From Methanobrevibacter sp. (GTDB taxonomy: Archaea; Methanobacteriota; Methanobacteria; Methanobacteriales; Methanobacteriaceae): 10,907 nucleotides of DNA. The DNA is taken from assembly GCA_009777005.1 (NCBI GenBank), contig WRMT01000083.1, positions 1 through 10,907 of the forward strand. The letters are read 5' to 3'. The notes beneath the pieces were generated by a model, which was given only the letters and a program-made list of their open reading frames with translations, had not been told where the DNA came from and did no database searches. How positions within the stretch are numbered: position 1 is the stretch's first letter; every line of letters starts with the position of its first letter. Positions 5,880 to 10,907 of this stretch are shown piece after piece. A program made the translations under genes and the position numbers.

Positions 5880-6452
5880 TTAATATTCATCACATATTAT
5901 TTCAAAGTATTTAGCTGGATGATCACAAGCAGGACATTTTTCAGGAGCTTGTTTATCAGTTTCCACACGTCCACATTTACGACACATCCATTTCATTGCT
6001 TTGTCTTTCTTTAAAACAGTTCCATCTTCAACAGCTTTAAGTAATATTTTAAATCTACTTTCATGATGTTCTTCTGCTTCTCCAATACTTATTAATCTTT
6101 TAGCTATTTCAGAATAACCTTCTTCTTCAGCTATTTTAGCAAATTCAGGATACATTATACTATATTCATGATGTTCTCCTGAAATAGCTGCTTTCAAATT
6201 AGCTATTGTATCTCCTAAATCTGTTGGAGCTTCAGCTTCTATAATGATGGAATCATCATTTTCTTTAATTTGATTTATAAGTCTAAATAGCCATTTTGCG
6301 TGTTCTCTTTCATTTTCAGCAGTTTGAAGAAATATTTCAGCAATTTGTTCATACCCATCTTTTTTCGCTTGTTTACTATAAAAAGTATACCTATTTCTAG
6401 CTTGACTTTCGCCTATGAAAGCTTTAGCTAAATTTTCAATGGTTTTTGACAT
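5880..6452 (-). CDS. rbr: Rubrerythrin (peroxidase)
   Basis: A 190-residue non-haem di-iron peroxidase that reduces hydrogen peroxide to water in the cytoplasm of anaerobes. The N-terminal four-helix ferritin-like domain (about 1-140) carries the ligands Glu15 in GESQARNRY, Glu48 and His51 in ENEREHAKW, Glu93/Glu96 in GEHHEY, and the EAEEHH helix (125-130). The C-terminal rubredoxin domain has Cys157/Cys160 (CRKC) and Cys173/Cys176 (CPAC). Length is the family norm. GGTGA (6457-6461) is 4 nt before the ATG. It is the first gene of a likely two-gene operon with desulfoferrodoxin and faces connectase across a 540-bp divergent region. Electron donors such as rubredoxin are not encoded in this window. 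Confidence 0.96.
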   Translation of the reverse strand: MSKTIENLAKAFIGESQARNRYTFYSKQAKKDGYEQIAEIFLQTAENEREHAKWLFRLINQIKENDDSIIIEAEAPTDLGDTIANLKAAISGEHHEYSIMYPEFAKIAEEEGYSEIAKRLISIGEAEEHHESRFKILLKAVEDGTVLKKDKAMKWMCRKCGRVETDKQAPEKCPACDHPAKYFEIICDEY

Positions 6453-6487
6453 ATCTTCACCGTATATCTTATTTCTATATATACTAT

Positions 6488-6499
6488 AATATATTATAA
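6488..6499 (-). promoter_or_regulatory. Candidate TATA box of the rubrerythrin operon
   Basis: TTATAATATATT on the minus strand would place the transcription start near 6467, leaving a short leader that contains the GGTGA at 6457-6461. A second TATA-like word at 6475-6485 would start transcription too close to that site. The support is positional only. Confidence 0.35.
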
Positions 6500-6577
6500 T
6501 TTATGTATTAAATATTTTTGTAATTAATAAATTTTTAATAGAAAAGCTATTTTTACTAATTTTTTATTAATATTGGC

Positions 6578-6803
6578 ATGTTTTTTTTAATTTGTTAATA
6601 TTTCTTTAGATTTTTATATGTTTTTTATTGGTTATTTATATGTTTTTTTTAATTTATTTATATTTTTTCAGATTTTTACATATTTTTTGTTAGTTATTTG
6701 TATATTTTTTTTAATTTATTTGTATTTTTTCAGATTTTTACATATTTTTTGTTAGTTATTTGTATATTTTTTCAGATTTTTATATGTTTTTTATTAATTA
6801 ATT
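6578..6803. repeat. 62-bp T-rich tandem array, about 3.6 units
   Basis: Units begin at 6578, 6640, 6702 and 6764, with a constant 62-bp period. Units 2 and 3 are nearly identical, with shared words such as TTTTTTCAGATTTTTACATA and TTGTTAGTTATTTG. Unit 1 is more diverged, and unit 4 lacks an internal segment and fades near 6803. The top strand is strongly T-biased, so the array is an asymmetric oligo-T tract repeat that could be intrinsically curved. Confidence 0.85.
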
Positions 6804-6940
6804 ATATATATTTTTTTATAAAATTTTTTATTTATAAATTAAAAATATCTAAATAGCTAAATCCTATTTTTTTTTTTAAAAACACTTTCATAAATTTTAA
6901 TATAATCTAAAAAAATATTAATTACCAAAATAGATAATAG

Positions 6941-6948
6941 CTTATAAA
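6941..6948 (+). promoter_or_regulatory. Candidate TATA box of the connectase gene
   Basis: CTTATAAA, the same word proposed for the transposase gene, would place the transcription start near 6971 and give a leader of about 35 nt before the ATG at 7007. Another A/T-rich candidate around 6961-6970 would leave very little leader ahead of the ribosome site. Confidence 0.35.
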
Positions 6949-6996
6949 TCAAATTATCCTATTTATAATTTTTAAAAATTATTTTTTTTAATAGAT

Positions 6997-7001
6997 GGTG
7001 C
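6997..7001 (+). promoter_or_regulatory. Ribosome binding site that fixes the connectase start
   Basis: GGTGC, 5 nt before the ATG at 7007. It overlaps an in-frame ATG at 6995, which would add four residues (MVLI) and bury the catalytic N-terminus. Confidence 0.65.
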
Positions 7002-7006
7002 TAATT

Positions 7007-7930
7007 ATGAGTTTGATTATTGCGTATGTTGGAAAAAAAGGATGTGTCATGGCAAGTGACAAAAGAAAAATAGCTTATTTTGGAGATAAAGATAAACGTG
7101 AAGAATTAGAAGAAGAAATTTATTCTGGAGCTATTAAATCTGATGATGAACTTTATAAAAGGGCATCAGACTTAGATATGGTTATTAAAGTTTCTGAAGA
7201 TTCAAATAAAATAAGAGATATTGAAGATGTAATTGTTGGTGAGGTAAGTTCAAAAAGCACTTTTGAAACTAAAAGAAAACGTATTTATGGAACAACTAAT
7301 GGTTATCAAATTATTGAATTATTAGGATCAGATATAACAAGTTCTGATAAAGGAGAAAAAGCTATTATTCTCTTTGGAAATAAAATTACCAAATCACTAG
7401 CTAATGAATTATTAGATAAAAAATGGAAACCTGATTTTAGTTTAAAATATATGGGAGATATTTTTGGGAATATTTTAAAAGAGATATCAAAACAAACTCC
7501 ATCAATAGGTAAAGAGTATGATGTTATGGTAAAAAATCCTGCTTTAACAACTAAAAAAGCTCAAAATCTTTTAGATGAAACTATTAGCAGAGACATAAAA
7601 CTTTTAAATAAATTTAGGGAAAAATTAAAGGAAAATCTATTGCTCCAATCTGAATCTATTAAAATGGCAACTAAAATCATTAATGAAGGTGAAATAGGGA
7701 AAGTTGTTAATATTGAGGATAAAATATTACATGTTTGCTTAAATTCTGATGTGCAAGCTTTTGATACAAACTGGAAACAACTTGCAAAACCTGGTGAAAA
7801 TGTATTAATGTTTATTGAAAAGGGAGATAATGCCGAAATTGGTGATTTAACTGTTATTGAAAATGAAACACTATGTATTAAGAGAAATAAAGCTAATCTT
7901 CAGTGTAATATAATTTTGTGTAATATTTAG
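7007..7930 (+). CDS. Connectase-type protein ligase (DUF2121, proteasome beta-like)
   Basis: A 307-residue protein of the DUF2121 family, known in methanogens as connectase. It is an N-terminal-nucleophile relative of proteasome beta subunits that joins proteins at a KDPGA-type motif, found naturally in MtrA of the methyltransferase complex. The N-terminal Ntn-like domain starts SLIIAYVGKKGCVMASDKRK once the initiator Met is removed. Ser1 is then the nucleophile, and Asp17 falls at exactly the proteasome position. Residues up to about 200 are the catalytic domain. The remainder (about 225-290, from EGEIGKVVNIEDKILHVCL) resembles a small beta-rich second domain, followed by a short cysteine-containing tail. 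An in-frame ATG at 6995 would place four residues before the nucleophile and lies on the ribosome site, so 7007 is the start. The family assignment is from memory of sequence features. Confidence 0.82.
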   Translation: MSLIIAYVGKKGCVMASDKRKIAYFGDKDKREELEEEIYSGAIKSDDELYKRASDLDMVIKVSEDSNKIRDIEDVIVGEVSSKSTFETKRKRIYGTTNGYQIIELLGSDITSSDKGEKAIILFGNKITKSLANELLDKKWKPDFSLKYMGDIFGNILKEISKQTPSIGKEYDVMVKNPALTTKKAQNLLDETISRDIKLLNKFREKLKENLLLQSESIKMATKIINEGEIGKVVNIEDKILHVCLNSDVQAFDTNWKQLAKPGENVLMFIEKGDNAEIGDLTVIENETLCIKRNKANLQCNIILCNI

Positions 7931-8403
7931 TTATAAATGTTTATTTGAAGTTTTAGATATTAATAAATGTTTATTTAAGGTATTAGGTATAAATTAATTT
8001 TTATTTAGATTTTAGCTATTGATTCAATATTTAAAAAAAATTTTATTATTTAAAATTAAATTATTAAAAAATAGAATAGTATTTATATTTTTAACACAAA
8101 ATACATAATAGTTAATTGTATATGGTAGATAGTTATTAGTAAAAAGTCTATCATCATGATTTTTATGCTTGTGTTACAATGGAACTTTAATTCTATCTAA
8201 ACAAAAATACTGTAGCTTGATAAAAGAGAGCAAAAATCTCATTGAAACTCATAAAATAATCAGTCGGAGAGTATGTCAACAATAATCTATAAATAAAGCA
8301 AAATATTTACTATTTATCTTATTTGATAACAATACTGATGAAATAAAATCAACTTTTAATACAATATCTACAAAAAAGACTAGAGAATATCATAATTATT
8401 TTA
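7931..8403. other. Intergenic stretch before the metallo-hydrolase gene
   Basis: About 470 bp with two different characters. The left part (7931-8100) is A/T-rich with a 30-bp tandem repeat right after the connectase stop codon. The right part (about 8130-8300) is richer in G+C and contains an interrupted open frame, described separately. No clear promoter stands out; CTATAAATA around 8288-8296 is a possible TATA box but would give a long leader. Confidence 0.5.
7933..7992. repeat. 30-bp degenerate tandem repeat after the connectase stop
   Basis: ATAAATGTTTATTT starts both units (7933 and 7963), 30 bp apart, and the rest of each unit is more diverged. A weaker third unit may continue from 7993. 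The array begins two bases after the TAG stop of connectase. Confidence 0.6.
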
Positions 8404-8465
8404 ATGGTGAAATTGATGAAAATAACATTTTTAGGAACTGGTGGTGGACGCTTCGCAACAATTAG
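8160..8465 (+). pseudogene. Possible decayed reading frame with one in-frame stop
   Basis: One plus-strand frame stays open for 41 codons (8160-8282), is broken once by TAA (8283-8285), and continues open for 59 codons to TAG at 8463-8465. The end overlaps the metallo-hydrolase gene in another frame. The translation looks fairly protein-like, for example LIKESKNLIETHKIISRR and then STKKTREYHNYFNGEI. The first half is richer in G+C than nearby gaps. There is no start codon with a ribosome site, and I recognise no family. It could be a remnant gene or transposase, or chance. Confidence 0.2.
8406..8410 (+). promoter_or_regulatory. Ribosome binding site that fixes the metallo-hydrolase start
   Basis: GGTGA, 5 nt before the ATG at 8416. 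An in-frame ATG at 8404 overlaps it and would add MVKL, so the downstream ATG is preferred. Confidence 0.7.
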
Positions 8466-9363
8466 TCAAAAAAGAATGACTGGAGGATTTAGGATTGATG
8501 ATGTAGATGGAAAAAATTATCATATTGATCCAGGACCAGGTGCATTAGTAAGATCTTATCAGTTTGGAATTCAACCAACATCATTAGATGGCATTTTTGT
8601 ATCTCATGCACATACTGATCATTATACTGATGTAGAAGTTCTTATCGAAGCTATGACAAGGGGAATGACCAAAGAAAATGGAGTCGTAATAGGTAGCCGT
8701 AGTGTTTTTGAAGGTTTTCAAAAATGGGGACCTTGTGTTTCTAAATATCACATGGGTAAATCGGATAAACTTATTTTAGGTCCTAATAAAACAAAAATGT
8801 TGGGTAATACTAGGATTAAAGGGACTAAAACTATTCATGGAGATCCAACTTGTGTTGGATTTCAAATACAAACTAATGATTTAGCTATTTCTTACACTTC
8901 TGATACTAAATATTTTGATAAGCTACATAAATATCATAAAAATGCAGATATTTTAATTGGCAGTGTAATTAGACCAGGTTCTAAATCAATTAAGGGACAT
9001 ATGTGTACAGCTAATTTTTCTAAACTAGTGGAAGAAATACAGCCTAAATTAGCTATTATGACTCATTTTGGCTTTAAAATGCTAAGTGAAAACCCAGCAA
9101 ATGAATCTAAATCTATTAGAGAAAAAACGGGTATTAGGACATTAGCTGCTTTTGATGGAATGAAGATCGAAATTAATAATAACGATCCAAATTTAATAAA
9201 TGTAGTTAAAATTAAAAATAAATATACAACTAGTGATAAAAATGTGAGTCCTAAGGTTAATCCTGTTTCAAAAGATCAACAAACATTTTTAGATAAGGGT
9301 AATATTAATCGTAATACATTTGTCAAAGATTTTTCATATAAAAATGATAATAAAAAGTATTAG
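8416..9363 (+). CDS. Metallo-beta-lactamase-fold hydrolase with Asn/Lys-rich tail
   Basis: A 315-residue metallo-beta-lactamase-fold protein. The N-terminal strand MKITFLGTGGG leads to the di-zinc motif SHAHTDHYTD with His64, His66, Asp68 and His69. Further likely ligands are His141 (TIHGDPT), Asp163 (TSDTKY), His195 (KGHMCT) and His217 (MTHFGF). The spacing resembles RNase Z-like and related archaeal phosphodiesterase-type hydrolases, but a nuclease role is not shown and the substrate is unknown. The core ends near residue 260. The final 50 or so residues are polar, low-complexity and rich in Asn, Lys and Ser, and are probably disordered. The start at 8416 is set by GGTGA 5 nt upstream. The gene converges on aroC across a short T-rich gap. 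Confidence 0.85.
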   Translation: MKITFLGTGGGRFATISQKRMTGGFRIDDVDGKNYHIDPGPGALVRSYQFGIQPTSLDGIFVSHAHTDHYTDVEVLIEAMTRGMTKENGVVIGSRSVFEGFQKWGPCVSKYHMGKSDKLILGPNKTKMLGNTRIKGTKTIHGDPTCVGFQIQTNDLAISYTSDTKYFDKLHKYHKNADILIGSVIRPGSKSIKGHMCTANFSKLVEEIQPKLAIMTHFGFKMLSENPANESKSIREKTGIRTLAAFDGMKIEINNNDPNLINVVKIKNKYTTSDKNVSPKVNPVSKDQQTFLDKGNINRNTFVKDFSYKNDNKKY

Positions 9364-9396
9364 GCTTGTTGTGTTTTTCAATGAATAGCTTAACGC

Positions 9397-9420
9397 TTTA
9401 TTTTTATTATTTTTATTATT
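9397..9420 (+). terminator. T-rich terminator between convergent genes
   Basis: A run of T tracts follows a short ACGC patch about 33 bp after the metallo-hydrolase stop codon. This is the usual look of an archaeal U-rich terminator on the plus strand. Confidence 0.45.
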
Positions 9421-9432
9421 ATTATTAAAATC

Positions 9433-9482
9433 TAAACTTGTGATGTAGAGTTAATCTTTACTTGGTGATGTGTAGCTTAATC
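9433..9482. repeat. Imperfect 24/26-bp tandem repeat across the aroC stop codon
   Basis: Two units (9433-9456 and 9457-9482) share ACTTG, GTGATGT and TTAATC with small indels. On the aroC strand the first unit begins with the last codon and the stop (GAT TAA), and the second repeats the same GATTAA. As at 4448, the duplication includes the end of a gene. Confidence 0.6.
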
Positions 9483-10727
9483 TCTTAAATGATTGTTTTT
9501 AGCTATATTTGATGGATGAATAAATCCAGATCTTAGCATGTGGTCTGCTAAGACAATAGCTACTGATGATTCACTAACAGCTGTTATTCTTGGACATATA
9601 CAAGGGTCATGTCTACCTTTAATTTCAATTTTAGTTTCTTCTCCTTTTTCTAAATCAACTGTGTTTTGAATGGTAGATATTGAAGGAGTTGGTTTAACAG
9701 CTATTCTTGTAACTATTGGCATACCATTGCTAATTCCTCCTAAAATTCCTCCAGAAGTATTAGTTGCGGTTCCAATATCATATTTATTTAAATCATTATT
9801 TTTATCGTATTGTTTATTGTTGTTTTTATAATTTTTATTATTTTTATCCTCATAATCTATATTATAATTATTATTACTATTACTATTATTCTTATTATCA
9901 ATATTATTCTTAGTATCTATATTTTTAATATAAAACTCATCATTGATTTGTGATGCTGTAGAATTAGCTACTTCAAATCCAAAACCGATTTCCACTCCTT
10001 TAACAGAGCCAATTTCCATTAATGCCTTAGCTAAATCTCCGTCTAACTTTCCAAATACAGGATCACCAAGTCCTGCAGGAACATTTAAAGCTATTGTTTC
10101 AACAATACCTCCAATAGAATCTCCTTTTTCTTTATATTCTAAAATTAGCTCTTCCATAGCTTTAGCTGCAGTAGGATCAGCACATCGCACTGGATTTTTA
10201 GATGCGAATTCTTCAATAAAATTCATATTCACTGTATTGGCTTTTATTTTTCCAATTTGAGTTACATGAGACACAATTTTGATGTTATAGCTATTTAATA
10301 GCTTTTTAGCTATTGCTCCACCAATCACATGAGCTATTGTTACTCTTCCACTTCCACGACCACCACCATGGTAATCATAATTTCCATACTTTTTTTTCCA
10401 GGTGTAATCTCCATGACCTGGTCTTGGAGTATTTTTAAGTGATTCATAATCTTTTGATTTTTGATCTTTGTTAAATACAATTCCAGTTATAGGTGTTCCA
10501 TCAGTTTTCCCATTAAAAATCCCTGAAATTATTTCAATTTCATCTGATTCTTTTCTAGAAGTTGTTATTTCACTAGTTCCTGGTTTTCGTCTGTTTAATT
10601 CTTTTTGAATATCTTTTTCACTAATTTCCAAATTAGCTGGACATCCATCAATAACAGCTCCAATAGCTTTTCCATGACTTGAACCAAAGCTAGTAATCGA
10701 AAATATTTTTCCTGTTGTATTTGTCAT
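9477..10727 (-). CDS. aroC: Chorismate synthase with an Asn-rich insertion
   Basis: A 416-residue chorismate synthase, which removes phosphate from 5-enolpyruvylshikimate-3-phosphate to make chorismate, using reduced flavin. This is the last common step of aromatic amino acid synthesis. Family signatures are visible: SFGSSHGKAIGAVIDGCPA near residue 13, RPGHGDYTWKKKYGNYDYHG (102-120 region), GGRGSGR (122-128), NTSGGILGGISNGMP (323-337) and GRHDPCICPRITAVSE near 371. The protein is longer than the usual 360-390 residues because of about 49 extra residues (about 269-317), rich in Asn, Asp, Lys and Tyr, between INDEFYI and the TSGGILGG block. All conserved blocks on both sides are intact, so the enzyme is probably functional. 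The ATG at 10725-10727 has GAGGA 6 nt upstream. Other shikimate-pathway genes are not in the window. Confidence 0.95.
   Translation of the reverse strand: MTNTTGKIFSITSFGSSHGKAIGAVIDGCPANLEISEKDIQKELNRRKPGTSEITTSRKESDEIEIISGIFNGKTDGTPITGIVFNKDQKSKDYESLKNTPRPGHGDYTWKKKYGNYDYHGGGRGSGRVTIAHVIGGAIAKKLLNSYNIKIVSHVTQIGKIKANTVNMNFIEEFASKNPVRCADPTAAKAMEELILEYKEKGDSIGGIVETIALNVPAGLGDPVFGKLDGDLAKALMEIGSVKGVEIGFGFEVANSTASQINDEFYIKNIDTKNNIDNKNNSNSNNNYNIDYEDKNNKNYKNNNKQYDKNNDLNKYDIGTATNTSGGILGGISNGMPIVTRIAVKPTPSISTIQNTVDLEKGEETKIEIKGRHDPCICPRITAVSESSVAIVLADHMLRSGFIHPSNIAKNNHLRD
9777..9923 (-). repeat. Trinucleotide-like simple sequence coding the aroC insertion
   Basis: The DNA of the extra aroC segment is almost all A/T with runs of ATT, ACT and CTT triplets on the plus strand, densest about 9860-9912. 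On the coding strand these give AAT and similar codons, hence long Asn stretches. All lengths are multiples of 3, so the frame is kept. Triplet slippage inside a surface loop is the likely origin. Confidence 0.75.
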
Positions 10728-10792
10728 TTAATTTCCTCAAAAATTAATTTTCACTATTTTTATTAGATTTATTTTAAAAATCGAATAATAAT

Positions 10793-10804
10793 GTTTATAT
10801 TAAG
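10793..10804 (-). promoter_or_regulatory. Candidate TATA box of aroC
   Basis: CTTAATATAAAC on the minus strand would start transcription near 10773, giving a leader of about 45 nt that contains the GAGGA ribosome site. Similar words are common here, so this is a weak call. Confidence 0.25.
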
Positions 10805-10907
10805 TTAAAATATATCTAATCCTTCTTTTAAACTCTTTTAATCAAAAACTTATACCTTTATTATATATTTATTAATTTATATCTATTTTTTATAAATTTT
10901 AAATTTT

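Larger units (their letters stand above)
6453..6994. other. Divergent intergenic region between rubrerythrin and connectase
   Basis: About 540 bp, nearly all A/T, with promoters expected at both ends. Most of the middle is a T-rich 62-bp tandem array (6578-6803). AATAGCT or AGCTATT heptamers occur at 6545-6551, 6852-6858 and 6936-6942, the last touching the connectase TATA box. No gene is seen. Confidence 0.6.

Noticed and set aside
6578..6803. CRISPR-like regular repeats
   Set aside because: The units are contiguous tandem copies with no unique spacers, and no cas genes are present.
8220..8255. Small AGAGA/TCTC hairpin as a regulatory RNA
   Set aside because: The stem is only 4-5 bp and lies within the possible decayed frame, so there is too little support.
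9943..10260. Plus-strand open frame inside aroC
   Set aside because: Antisense shadow of a conserved enzyme region.

Overview
The window looks like chromosomal DNA of a very A+T-rich, strictly anaerobic methanogenic archaeon, most likely Methanobrevibacter or a close relative in Methanobacteriales; I cannot name the species. The evidence is the gene set: an archaeal-type phosphopantothenate synthetase, Dph6 of diphthamide synthesis, a connectase (DUF2121) known from methanogens, and a rubrerythrin/desulfoferrodoxin pair. Ribosome sites are archaeal (GGTGA, 4-5 nt before the start), TATA-box-like promoters are present, and intergenic DNA is extremely A+T-rich.

Layout, left to right. The 5' end of a transposase gene leaves the left edge (minus strand). 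It is followed by a small two-helix membrane protein gene and a non-coding segment rich in inverted repeats (about 505-790). Then come an M42 metallo-aminopeptidase (minus) and a second small membrane protein (minus), separated by about 490 bp of duplicated A/T-rich DNA. Phosphopantothenate synthetase (plus, probably leaderless) and a CoaE/UPF0200-like P-loop kinase (plus) follow. A 63-bp tandem repeat starts inside the kinase's last codons and fills most of the gap to the convergent dph6 (minus). Dph6 is followed by desulfoferrodoxin and rubrerythrin, an oxygen-detoxification operon on the minus strand read rubrerythrin first. A 540-bp divergent region holding a 62-bp T-rich tandem array separates rubrerythrin from connectase (plus). 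A gap with a possible decayed reading frame precedes a metallo-beta-lactamase-fold hydrolase (plus), which converges on chorismate synthase aroC (minus).

Functional links. Phosphopantothenate synthetase and perhaps the kinase belong to coenzyme A synthesis. Rubrerythrin and desulfoferrodoxin remove peroxide and superoxide. Connectase is a proteasome-beta-like protein ligase whose family's known partner is MtrA of the methyltransferase complex. AroC serves aromatic amino acid synthesis, and Dph6 modifies elongation factor 2. These are mostly housekeeping genes, not one accessory system.

The most unusual signals are at the DNA level. The heptamer AATAGCT/AGCTATT occurs about 49 times by hand count, far above what base composition predicts, in both coding and non-coding DNA. 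Nearly every intergenic region contains tandem duplications, several starting at or right after a stop codon. Chorismate synthase carries an Asn-rich insertion of about 49 residues, and the metallo-beta-lactamase protein has a similar Asn/Lys-rich tail. I saw no CRISPR array, tRNA, rRNA or defence island.
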